From Morinoia aosen (taxonomy: Eukaryota > Arthropoda > Malacostraca > Amphipoda > Talitridae), in the NCBI GenBank assembly GCA_030386875.1, contig CM059572.1, positions 35,895,732 through 35,959,731 of the forward strand: 64,000 nucleotides of DNA, given 5' to 3'. Position numbers and translations under genes: made by a program. Numbering within the stretch: position 1 is the first letter of the stretch; each line of letters begins with the position of its first letter. Shown piece after piece: positions 1 through 12,700 of the stretch. The notes beneath the pieces are model-generated. The model did not search any database, had not been told where the DNA came from, and saw only the letters and a list, made by a program, of their open reading frames with translations.

Positions 1-678
1 TCCTTGTGAGTTCATTGCACTTTGTTAGGTGTGGCCAGGTGGTCATGTCAGATTCTGTGTTGAGTGAACAGTTGTACAGGCCTAATCTGGCTCATACACT
101 CTTGACAATGGTTGGCACTTCTATTTTAAAATATAAGCATTCATATTTCTTGTTTAGAAGCTAATAAAACATTTGATCCTTATTTTTTCAGCATCCTAGA
201 TGGAGCGTATTAGCTTTGGAAATGTGAGGGCCCAAGCTGAGAGTTAGGTAGGCCTTCTTTTTGTTGAAATAAAATGTTTTTTTTTATGTTAAGGACCACC
301 TTTTTTCGGTTCACTACTGTCCTGTTTTTCAGTACCTCTGACTTTCTTCTTCAACTTTTATCTTATTTCATGAACTTCTTTCCCATCTTACTGTTTTTAT
401 GCCCTTTCTGCATAGATTCCTCATTTTCTTATCTCCATACTAAATGGTGCTTTCCTCCTTCCTCTCTTCGATACGCTCTATTTTTGCAGCGGTTAGGGAG
501 GGTTAAACTAACTTATAATCTAATCTAATCTAGCTTTGAAATTTGTTTAGTTATGCTTACCACTCTTCATTTGAGTGCTGAAGGTGGATGGCACTATACA
601 TTTTAGTTGTAATTTTTGCAATATCATTTTATGAATAAATTGCTATGCTTAGCTCATGCAGTCATGAATGTACCTCAG
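1..678 (+). other. TASP1 upstream intron
   Basis: No coding exon is seen here. The exon that should supply the residues before GAGDH (ending with one base of a Gly codon) is not recognisable and must lie upstream of the window. The stretch holds one SINE-like insertion (226-540). Confidence 0.6.
226..540 (+). mobile_element. SINE-like element (family A), forward copy
   Basis: This is a member of a family seen about 16 times in the window. It starts near CCCAAGCTGAGAG, contains CTGTCCTGTTTTTCAG and CTTTCCTCCTTCCTCTC, and ends in a TAATC-type tail (AATCTAATCTAATC). The flanks look like a diverged target-site duplication: TAGCTTTGGAAATGTG on the left and TAGCTTTGAAATTTG on the right. That supports insertion by retroposition, with the microsatellite tail marking the 3' end. 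Confidence 0.75.
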
Positions 679-746
679 GTGCTGGAGATCACAGCCTCTC
701 CAATCATCCAGTGTACAAGTTTTGGATGAAGGAAGCATGCAGGAAG
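679..746 (+). CDS. TASP1: TASP1 exon a (GAGDH block)
   Basis: The acceptor is CCTCAG and the donor AAG|GTGAGA. The exon is read in the frame that gives GAGDHSLSNHPVYKFWMKEA, ending ACRK. This aligns with the start of the mature alpha subunit of taspase 1 (GAGYH...ACQK in the human enzyme). The first Gly codon is split with the missing upstream exon; the exon ends in phase 0 and joins the next without a gap. Confidence 0.85.
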
Positions 747-3700
747 GTGAGACATGTTACCATAAAGGCAATGTAGTCCTGCTACTTAACTCTCGGCTCA
801 ACACTTTGATGCAGGTTGCTCTTTTCTATTTTGATTTATTAACTATAAGGAAGAAGTCATGCAAATGTGGCTCAGTTATGGCTCCAAAGATAGGCTTCTG
901 TGTGCTCTGCGTAGTGTCTTGATTAGTTTTTGTTTAAATTATGCATCTGTTCAGATCATCAACTCCGTGTGTTCCAGTTTAATAACCACGTATGCGATAC
1001 ATCGGATAATTTGAAGTTGGTTTTTCATGAGAAATGTCGATATTGATACCGGATTCTGAATGTAACTCTGAAACCGCTAATCTTCACTGTGAGTGCAGTA
1101 GAAGATAATACTTCTTGCTTTGGTTTATTGTCAGGACTGTTGCCTAATGATGCAAGGTGAAGCTAAGTAATTTATTTAATTATTTACTCATCAATTTATC
1201 ACACCTCGACACTATTAGGACTAATATGTTTTCTTGTGAACAAAATGTTATTTAAATTGTCACTCATAAAATCCCCTGAAGTGAATGCAATTATTGGATC
1301 TATGAAAATTAGCGCTCCTAGGGGGAACATGTGACATCCAGAGCTAAAGGTTTGGAATGGGTTTCATTGATTGAGATAAAAAGTTTTTTTGTTTTTTGTG
1401 ACCATCTGTTTTTGGTTCACTACTGTCCTGTTTTTCAATGCCTACTACTTTTTTCTCAACTTACTTTTCCTATGCACCTTGTGCATAGATTCTGCATTCC
1501 CTTAACTCCAAACTAAATGGTAACTTCCTCCTTCCTCTCTTTGGGGTGTCTTGTTGTGGTTAGCGAGGCTTAATCCAACTGTAATCTAATCTGTCACTTA
1601 CAAAAAACAAAGGTTGGAGGGGGGGGGCGATTTTTAGTGAAACATTCCTAGGATAACAATGACAAAATTATTTCTAAAGTCATTCAGAAATTATGATAGT
1701 TCTTGTAGAGTTAAAAATATCAACTCCTATATAGCTACTTTGTCAAAAGTTTAAAATGCTTTACTTGTTCCAAAGCAAAATTGACGAGTTGTTGGCCCAA
1801 GCTTTTTTGAATTTAGCAAGTTATTCATTTTACCACCACTGTCTGTTTCATTTTACATTATTTAATTGAATTTTTCCTTCCATGAATAGATTCTGTTTTT
1901 TGTGAGTAATATCGTTGTTTATTATCTATTCAAAACTAACTTCTCATAGTACTAGCTAATGAATTCGGCATTTGGTTTTTCTACTTTTTTAATGTTAATG
2001 TCTTAATTGTAAACAGTTGAAGGATGTTGAAAGTTTTGAAAATTTATAGTTTATAAACAACAATTCTCATTTCTGGATTGATTTTATTTTTTCCTTTCAT
2101 GTAATTGAATACCTTGTCAAATGTGAAACCATTAGCCTAAATATTACTGTTTCACAGGGGCAATTGATCTTAAAAGAAGGAGGCTCTGCTGTGGATGCTG
2201 TTGCAGCTGCCATTCAGGAGCTGGAGACGTGTGAGCTCACCAACACAGGCTATGGTTCAGCTCTCACTAACAAAGGTAGGTTCCTGTGCACTTTGTTTCT
2301 GCTCTCAAAAGTTGATCTAATTCATTTTTTGTGTTTGTTGCTCACCAAATTGACATTTCTGTGCGTATGTTGCTGACCAAATTGACATTTCTGTGTGTAT
2401 GTTGCTGACCAAATTGACATTTCTGTGTGTATGTTGCTGACCAAATTGACATTTCTGTGTGTATGTTGCTGACCAAATTGACATTTCTGTGTGTATGTTG
2501 CTGACCAAATTGACATTTCTGTGTGTATGTTGCTGACCAAATTGACATTTCTGTGTGTATGTTGCTGACCAAATTGACATTTCTGTGTGTATGTTGCTGA
2601 CCAAATTGACATTTCTGTGTGTATGTTGCTGACCAAATTGACATTTCTGTGTGTATGTTGCTGACCAAATTGACATTTCAGTGTGTATGTTGCTGACCAA
2701 ATTGACATTTGTGTGTATGTTGCTGACCAAATTGACATTTCTGTGTGTATGTTGCTGACCAAATTGACATTTCTGTGTGTATGTTGCTGACCAAATTGAC
2801 ATTTCTGTGTGTATGTTGCTGACCAAATTGACATTTCTGTGTGTATGTTGCTGACCAAATTGACATTTCAGTGTGTATGTTGCTGACCAAATTGACATTT
2901 CAGTGTGTATGTTGCTGACCAAATTGACATTTCTGTGTGTATGTTGCTGACCAAATTGACATTTCTGTGTGTATGTTGCTGACCAAATTGACATTTCTGT
3001 GTGTATGTTGCTGACCAAATTGACATTTCTGTGTGTATGTTGCTGACCAAATTGACATTTCTGTGTGTATGTTGCTGACCAAATTGACATTTCTGTGTGT
3101 AAGTTGCTGACCAAATTGACATTTCTGTGTGTATGTTGCTGACCAAATTGACATTTCTGTGTGTATGTTGCTGACCAAATTGACATTTCTGTGTGTATGT
3201 TGCTGACCAAATTGACATTTCTGTGTGTGTTGCTGTCCAAATTGACATTTCTGTGTGTATGTTGCTGACCAAATTGACATTTCTGTGTGTATGTTGCTGA
3301 CCAAATTCACATTTCTGTGTGTATGTTGCTGACCAAATTGACATTTTTATGTTGTAGCCCGTGGCAAATTTAACAAATGTAAAGAAATAATTTCAACTTG
3401 TTTACTTGAGAATGATTCCACAATCTAAACAAGTCTCCCTCTTAGGATAACATTAAATTTTGGATTGATGGTTAAACCCTTATTTAAAAATAATATTGAT
3501 ACATAGAATAATTATAATAATGATTAAAATAATGAACCTTGATTTATGACTTTCTTTACATTTTTCTTCATCTTTTTTACATTTAGCTAGTTCTTGTTGA
3601 TTTTTGTTGAGCAATGAATGAATGCTCAGAACCTAAAGGTTACTGAGGGAATTTCTTGTATTTATATAACTTTTTTCCTCTAAATACATTTCGATGAAAT

Positions 3701-6700
3701 GAGACATTGAGAAATTAATTTTGTAATCAAGGAGTAGGAGAAAGAAAACTTCTAAAATTGATATGTACAGTAACTGCTGATCTTTGCAAAATATTTATGG
3801 CTGGTTGTACTTTTCTATTTGTTAGTTTGTCGTAGCTTTTCTTATCTGTTACAGTTAGAGCAAAGCCATTTTAGTGCCAGAAGGTGCTCTATGCAAAAAG
3901 GCTTGTAAAGATTATCTTTTCAATGTAAAGCACTCAGATATTTTGAAGAATCCTGAGATTGGTCAGTGTGCTTCTGCTTCAAATTCTTATCACATTGTTT
4001 ATGACCTACAGTTGTTTGTGTTTTTGATTTATTCCTGAGATGTATCTATAATTCTTTATTCTTATAGCCGAATACTCTGGGTATATCTGAATTTTTAACA
4101 CGAATTCCTGTCAATATTTAGGAATTTTTAGTTAGGTTCAAACACATTTCTTGCCAATTTGTCCTGATCATCTGACCATGCGTAAAGAATATATTTATTT
4201 TTTGGTGATCATAGTGGTTCTAAAGTCAGTCTTGAATTTATTTCTAAATTTAACAGTTTTCTTTGACTTACAAGTCCTGCTGCTGTCTCTACATAACCTC
4301 AAATTTTCAGTTCATAGAACCATTTTTTCTCAGTGAAGTTAAATTCTTAATTGTACTTTTTTCTGTAAATTCTACCTAGCCACTCCACTGATGTTTCTTA
4401 TAAATACTTCAGAAAGTGGATATAATCAGTCTGCACTGCTTGTTACTGAAAGAGTTAGTGCTTTTCTCAGTTTTTTATAAATGTTTATTATTTAAACATT
4501 CAGCTTCAATTTCAATGGACTAAGGTAAGATGGTCCCATACTCAGTTCTGGGTGACTCCACTAGCCCATAGAGCCTTAAATGCATCTTTTTTCCATTCAA
4601 AATTCTTTATCCTGGTCAGATTTAAGAAAAATAACATTAATGCTCTTCATCATACTGATTCAAGTTATTAGATCGTGAGCGTTTTCCTTATATTTATAAA
4701 AACCTAGTTTTGTACCCAGTTTTCCGAAGTATTCCAATATAATACTGATTCAAAATTTTGCACAAGCTTACAGTATCACTCTTTGTTCACAAAATTCAAA
4801 GGGAGACTTTTTGCACAGGCTTGCAGTGTCACTCATCGTTCACAGAATCCAAGGAGGGAATCTTTTGTTCTGATATACTCGGGCTTGGATTGCTTATTTC
4901 CTGCCAGGGTTGCAGTGTCACTCTTGGTTCACAAAATTTCAAGAGGAGACTTTAGTTGTGATATAGTCTGACTTTATCTCCAATCTCCTGCTTTAATCAT
5001 GGAGAAATGGGTGCATGCATCATGAGTGTGCTGTTCACCAACAGGCACAGTGGAGTGTGACGCTGGCATCATGGACGGCGGGAGCCTGCTTCACGCAGGC
5101 GTGGGGGCTGTATCGGGCATAAAGCATCCCATCACAGTGGCACACAAGCTCTTGGCTCTCCAGAGCAAGCCGCTCCTGGGTAACCTCGTGCCGCCTGCGT
5201 GAGTTGTGCTTCCAAACTTCGTGTTTGGCTTAGAGTTGTGCTTCCAAACTTTGTGTTTGGCTTAGAGTTGTGCTTCCAAACTTTGTGTTTGGCTTAGAGT
5301 TGTGCTTCCAAACTTTGTGTTTGGCTTAGAGTTGTGCTTTCAAACTTTGTGTTTGGCTTAGAGTTGTGCTTCCAAACTTTGTGTTTGGCTTAGAGTTGTG
5401 CTTCCAAACTTTGTGTTTGGCTTAGAGTTGTGCTTCCAAACTTTGTGTTTGGCTTAGAGTTGTGCTTCCAAACTTTGTGTTTGGCTTAGAGTTGTGCTTC
5501 CAAACTTTGTGTTTGGCTTAGAGTTGTGCTTCCAAACTTTGTGTTTGGCTTAGAGTTGTGCTTCCAAACTTTGTGTTTGGCTTAGAGTTGTGCTTCCAAA
5601 CTTTGTGTTTGGCTTAGAGTTGTGCTTCCAAACTTTGTGTTTGGCTTAGAGTTGTGCTTCCAAACTTTGTGTTTGGCTTAGAGTTGTGCTTCCAAACTTT
5701 GTGTTTGGCTTAGAGTTGTGCTTCCAAACTTTGTGTTTGGCTTAGAGTTGTGCTTCCAAACTTTGTGTTTGGCTTAAAGTTGTGCTTCCAAACTTTGTGT
5801 TTAGCTTAGAGTTGTGCTTCCAAACTTCATGTTTGGCTTAGAGTTGTGCTTCCAAACTTCATGTTTGGCTTATAGTTGTGCTTATGAACTTCATGTTTGG
5901 CTTAGAGTTGTGCTTATGAACTTCATGTTTGGCTTAGAGTTGTGGTTATGAACTTCATGTTTGGCGTAGAGTTGTGCTCATGAACTTACTGTTTTGCCAA
6001 GAGGCTTGTCCTGATCTGCATTTGAAACGAGTGCTTTGATGTGCATTCAACTTTTAATTTAAATTGGTAGCGCTATCATTTCAAAAATTAACTGCTTAAG
6101 GTTTGTTAATGAGGCATCTCGATGTCTGAATTTGCTTTCAATAATTTTATTCACCTTGATGGAAACTTTTTAAATCAACGCTGTTGCTTTAGTTCAAAGA
6201 TTTGCGTGGTGTTATTGGTGCTTCAAGACTCAGGCGTAGTTTGTCATGTTTTGAATTCCCTGTTGCTTACTCTAATTTAAACACTAAGCTTTATTAACAT
6301 TTGCAAAGAGAAGAGACTAAGAGCGTTCAATTACATTTAGAAATGTGGATCTACCACTTTAATATCGCTTAACAAGTTAACTGTAATGGGTTAAACTGAA
6401 GTTCAATATTCAATCCAAATTTAAAGTCAATTGTGGTAGTCAAATTTGAAAATAGCAAACATTAACTGGATCGGGCATTTATTTAACTTTCATTAAGTAT
6501 CGATGAAAAATGAGTTAGTGACTCTAGGTAGGTCAGTAGCACTATGAAAGTCCCCCAAGTAACCACCGGTGGGTCACTTTGCTCGAAATGTGTTGATTAA
6601 TCTTTTGAAAATCTCCCTACTGCTTGAGAAGACATTAAAACATTAGTGCATAACTATATCACTGTTAGGGATAATTCCCAAACAAAATGCTAGTTTGTTT

Positions 6701-9700
6701 TGTCGAGTAACAGAATTTTTTTCAGCACAGTTTGCTGGTGGGAGAAGGAGCTGTGGAATGGGCTGCTGCCAATGGGCTGCAGGTGTGCGACGAGGCCAAG
6801 CTCGTGTCTGGTACGTGTGGTGAACGCAGGTCGTGACGCCACTTGTTTTCATGTTAACGCATTGACCACGTTTGCTCAAACATTGCAAACGATGCGTGAT
6901 GTCGTGGTGGCAGTGTTGATGGTCGTCATCATTGTCCTAGAACTACATCTTGTCACATATTTTTACATTTATTCACTATTGTCGAAAAATCTTGTTTCTT
7001 CTGCACCTTTGGCAGCTGGTAATGAATATTTTAGGCTATTCCAAAATATGTTTATTTCTACAGTGGTAGGTATGTAAAAAATAATTCATTTCCCATTTAA
7101 CAGCTTTAGTTGAAATATTATTACCATCTTTAAATTTGTAACAATAGTCAGGTAACACACACGTCTTTTTGATGTACAGCTTAGCATACCCTCGATGTAG
7201 TATTTTGATTGTCAGACTGCTACACACATTTTGTGGAATGAATTTCATTTTTGTTCCAGCAAAAAGTTTGGAGCGCCATCGTTATTACTTGCGCCAGCTT
7301 CGCAAGTTGAAGCACAAACAGAAGCGAGAAAAGCTTGCTTTAAACGAAGGGGCGGCTTGCAAAGATGGTTCAAGAAACTCAACCTGCAATGGTAATGCTC
7401 GAGAAACTGCTGTCAACAAACCATATGCTGGAGCTCACCCTTCAAACGCCAACGATAATGTCACTCATTCTCGTAACACCCGCCTCACGAATGAAGCTAG
7501 TAGTGTAAGTCTTTCTCACAACTGTAATGTGCCTGAAGCAGCCTGTAATGGTAAGAGTCAAGCTGCAAATACTGTCATATATACTCTTGCCAATGTAGAC
7601 AAAATGCAGGAGGAGTCCAGTAAAACTGGTGATAATTTTGCCTCAAACAACGCGGCAAGTAAAGATTCCGCTGGTGTTGAAGGCCTCTCCATCAAGTCTG
7701 CAAGCTGCGACAGTAACATGGATACTGGCGACGAGCCGGATCCTGTTGAGAGTCTGAGTGTGCATCAGGGCGACTCTTCAAGTCCCATGTTCAAGAAGAA
7801 CGTGAAACGTCGGAGTGAACTCACTCGTTGTGAAATTGAGAACGATCTTAACCAAGAAAAGTTGTCGTCTGTTAGCGAACAAAATTTGAAATGTCAGACT
7901 AATGTGGATAATCGCATGTTTGAAGAGAGTAAGAATGAACCAAGAAATTCTGACAGGGATGCCCTGCTATTAAAATCAACGCCAAAGAAAGGTTCTGAAA
8001 AACTACAACAAGAATTACTTCCTCTTGCCCATTCGTTGATGGCAGGACCACATCATACAAAAAAACCTGACAGCAACGAAAATATTGATAAAAAACGTAT
8101 GATTGACGATTCTCCATCACCCTCCAACAGACGTTCTAAGAGAATCAAAACTAAGCATTGCGCTGCAGCCTCACCATCTTTCGACTCTCAAACAAGCAAC
8201 TCGCCTGCAGTTCGGAAGTCGTTGCAGGTTTGTGGATGTGTTAGTGTGTAGCTTTGTGCAAATGTGCGACCCGAATGATTGCTGTATCAATTTGAACAGA
8301 CTTTTTTTCTATTGCTTGACATTTAGTACCGCATTCTTCATTTTAAGAATGCAACTACTGATAAGGGCATCTGTCAAGCTCGCTCAATCATACTGATTAG
8401 GGTTCACCAATATAACTTAATTTTTTGTGTTTTAGCTTAAGCACTAATTTATTGCAAATTATCAGCAGCTGTTTTTTTTGGTCAATATATCGTAGCTCAT
8501 GTAGGTAATAGTCCTTTTTCGATGCAGTCCAATTTCACCATCAATGCAGCTCAATGTGTTGTTTATTTCACGTTCAGTATTCCCACCCTGTCTTGAAATG
8601 AAATTCAACTGCTCTTGCACAAGCCGTTCTGCATAACTAAGTTCAAGCTTTTGAAGCCGTTGTGAGAAGTGGCCTCCTAGTGAATCGTATTAGACTAAAT
8701 GAGCTATAAATAGGTCTTCTGAACTTCTACCTTTAATGTCTACTTGCTTCTTTATGTTCTCATGCCTCCTTCATTACCTCTTTTTTATTTTTCCCTTTTC
8801 CGTCCTAACTTACTATTTTTTATGCTCAGGGTATCACTTCTAAAGAACACACTTCATGCATTACCTGTTTTAGTTCCCCATTTAATCCTTACTAAATGGT
8901 ACCCTGTCATTTGGAGATTGCCTTTGTTTTGATGAGGGAGATTTATACTGATAAAATGATGATTTTAATAACGGTTTTCAATGTCACTTCAAGTTTAAGG
9001 GCCTGTCTGCATCACTTCTTAATTGAAATGAACCAAAAGCTAACTTACTTATGCTAATTTGAACCTATCGTCTGTTTAACGTTGAAGAAATAGTAAAAGA
9101 TAATAGATTTCGTTACATGGCACACACGCGAATAGCGTAAATGCTGAATTTTAGAGTTGAATTTTGGATCACTCTACTTTAAGCTGCCAAGTGGGTGGCC
9201 TGTAACCTTCACACAATGAATCTTGGCATATCGGATATCTTACATGGCAGATGAGAAATTTAATAATCTTACCTAATAATACCCTTGGTCTGGTTATTTT
9301 TTTGTGTCCCCTTCTTAAAAAACAGTTTCTTCATTTGATTTGTAGGATGCTTAACGGCCGTATCTGTGATAAGAGAATATGTGCCAGTGCACATATTTTT
9401 ATCGCAGGTACTATAAGAATGGATATATTTGTTTTTCATCCACATCTGGGTGATTTATTTAAGAAAAATATTGAATCCCGTCATATTTGACGAGCCATGT
9501 ACAGTAGTTTAATAATAATATAAGAAATGTGTATCAGTCTGTGCTAGACACGGTGGGCTGCGTGGCCGTGGGGGCAGACGGCACCGTAGCGGCCGGTGCC
9601 TCTAGTGGCGGCATCCTGCTGAAGACGCCTGGCCGGGTGGGGCAGTCTGCTCTTATGGGCGCCGGCTACTGGGCTGAGAACAGCTGCAAAGGTGAGCTTT

Positions 9701-12700
9701 GGCGCTGTTCAAAACCGCTGCAAAGGGAAGCTTTGCTAGTGTTCAAAACCGCTGCAAAGGGAAGCTTTGCTAGTGTTCAAAACCGCTGCAAAGGGAAGCT
9801 TTGCTAGTGTTCAAAACTGCTGCAAAGGGAAGCTTTGCTAGTGTTCAAAACCGCTGCAAAGGGAAGCTTTGCTAGTGTTCAAAACTGCTGCAAAGGGAAG
9901 CTTTGCCAGTGTTCAAAACCGCTGCAAAGGGAAGCTTTGCTAGTGTTCAAAACTGCTGCAAAGGGAAGCTTTGCTAGTGTTCAAAACTGCTGCAAATGGG
10001 AGCTTTGCTAGTGTTCAAAACTGCTGCAAAGGGAAGCTTTGCTAGTGTTCAAAACCGCTGCAAAGGGAAGCTTTGCCAGGGTTCAAAACCGCTGCAAAGG
10101 GAAGCTTTGCCAGGGTTCAAAACCGCTGCAAAGGGAAGCTTTGCCAGGGTTCAAAACCGCTGCAAAGGAAAGCTTTACCAGGGTTCAAAACCGCTGCAAA
10201 GGGAAGCTTTGCCAGGGTTCAAAACCGCTGCAAAGGGAAGCTTTACCAGGGTTCAAAACCGCTGCAAAGGGAAGCTTTGCCAGGGTTCAAAACCGCTGCA
10301 AAGGGAAGCTTTACCAGGGTTCAAAACCGCTGCAAAGGGAAGCTTTGCTAGTGTTCAAAACCGCTGCAAAGGGAAGCTTTGCCAGGGTTCAAAACCGCTG
10401 CAAAGGGAAGCTTTACCAGGGTTCAAAACCGCTCCAAAGGGAAGCTTTACCGGTGTTAGAACCCATTGTTAAGGTGGGCTTTGCCGGTGTTCAAAACCGC
10501 TACTAAGGTGAGCATGTTATTCAGGGAAGCTTTGCCTGTGAAAGTAAATTGAATTCTTTAACTGGAAAACTATAGTTAATGTTGGTAGTAGTGTTCTTGA
10601 AGGGAATCTAAAGGTAGTGGGTTCTCATAGATTTAAAATGAGGTGTATGAATAATTGTGGGATAAGTTATCTAAATTTGTGAGTTCGGATTGTGGTGCGG
10701 TTTTATGTAATGAAAAATAGTTTTGTTAATATTGGTTGAAATTGTTGGAAGAATTTTTGTGAATTGGATTTAAGAGTCCCATTCATTTCTATAGTGGGGT
10801 TGACAATAGTAAATCTCTGAGTGTGAAATTTCAGAATGAGTTGATTGGTGTACGGCTATTCAAAAGATGACAATGGCCGATTCTTGTTACTACCCTTGTA
10901 TTTGGTATCAAGTTTATGGTTTTTATTTATCGTCAATTACTGCTAATAGAGCTGTATTGTTTACATCTTTAGTGCATTTTTTGGCAACCCTGATACAGGT
11001 ACGCAAAGAGACAGGTATTGGAAGCGTCGTCGTGTATTACGCGTTTATAGAATATTCATTGCAAGTTTACTTTTCTTGCGGTTCACCGCCGTTTGTAACG
11101 GGTAACCTCGAGGGCACCTTTATTTTATTTCAGAATAAAAGTAAATGAGAAAGTAAAAAGTAAATTGGTAACTATTTCCATCAGATTTTCAACGCCAGCT
11201 AAGGTATTGTAATGGTTTGCCATCTGAGTGAACCAGATTTCACATTATCAATTATTATTATTATACTAATGTACGCGGCCCGTCAAAAATGACGCTATTC
11301 AATATTTTCCTTGAATAAATTTTTCCAGATGTGGATGACAAACTAATATATCCATCCTATTAGTACCTACGATGAAATATTCTTGTACTTGTGCACTGAT
11401 GAAACTCGTATCACAGATACGGTCATTAAGCATCCTTACGAGCGTCACAGAGAAACGAAAGAAGCGAACACCAAACAAATAAACAAACCCACCAAGGGTA
11501 TTATTAGGTAAGATGTCTAGTATGGTATTAGGTAAGATATCTAATTTCCATGTTTGGCACATGCTGAACCCTGGTGCAGACAGCCGCCACAACGTTGCGG
11601 TGTGTACGAGTGGGTGCGGGGAGATGCTGGTGAGCTCGCACCTGGCCATGAACGCTGCCGCCGCCGTGGCCGAACTGGCCGAGACGGACTGGGAGGATCT
11701 GCCCGGCCCCCTCAGCGCCCTCATGCTTGGTAAGTTCCCTTACTTGAACTGCTCAGCGCTTGGTGAGCTCTATGCTCGAGTGTACCGCATTATCTTATCT
11801 CAATGAGCTGTATGCTTGAGTGTACGGCTTTAGCTAATGCCATAAAGCTAGTAAAAATTTGAAAGCAAAGAAAACGTTAATAAAATCAATCATTTTATTT
11901 AAAAAGTTTAAAATGTTGCGGAGACCAGCTCCGTTTCAGAGACTGTCTTCAATATTTGTAGTGAGTCTGCGATTTAAGCAAAGGTAACTTTGTTTCAATG
12001 AAATTAGTTTGTTGTTCAATCAACACGGTGCTCGATTCAGGTTTTGAAAAACTGCTTTTTTTAAATCAGTTTGAGTTAGGTTCGAATACACGCTGTGCAA
12101 CTCGGGGATCGACCGTCTCAAGACTTGGTGCCGTAATTACGTGAGCGTATAAGTTGTCTCGTTTTATTACGCGCTCTGTTCGTACGTTGTTGAAATTAAG
12201 ATATTTTTACGTGTTATGACTGCTCTGTTTTAAAAATGTTCATAGTATCGAGGTTAAAACATTTGCGGTTTGGCACTTTTCTAGGTAAATGTTTTGTAAG
12301 ATTTTTGAGTATCTGTTAATGTTTTCAACTAGCTGCGAAGTGTTGGCCGCATATGTTGGACATCTTTGCTTCAGAATGACTTCAGTCACTAAGCACGAGG
12401 TCTGCAATGCTACTTCTAGGAGTACCATACTGGCTTAGTCGTGGAGCATTTTGATTTGTTATCACTTTTACTGAGACGACTAAATATTAAGTTCAACACC
12501 AAACTCAAATTTAAAGTTAATTGTGGTAAACTATTTTGAAAATACGAAACATGAACGGGATCGTGCCTTCATTTAGTTTTGATTAAGTATTTAAGAAAAT
12601 TGAGTTTTGACAACTGACCGGTCAGCAGCGTTATGAAAATTACCTCCGTGTACCACCAGTGCCGCACGCCGCAGTCAGTGTTAATTCTCTGAACCCTGTC

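Noticed and set aside
2317..3344. Long minus-strand open frames encoding a 32-residue repeat protein
   Set aside because: They are the 32-bp minisatellite read through. 32 is not divisible by three, so the same array is open in several frames; there is no start context or unique sequence.
9996..10506. Long plus-strand open frames with a 34-residue repeat
   Set aside because: Read-through of the 34-bp intronic array after TASP1 exon f, in three frames at once.
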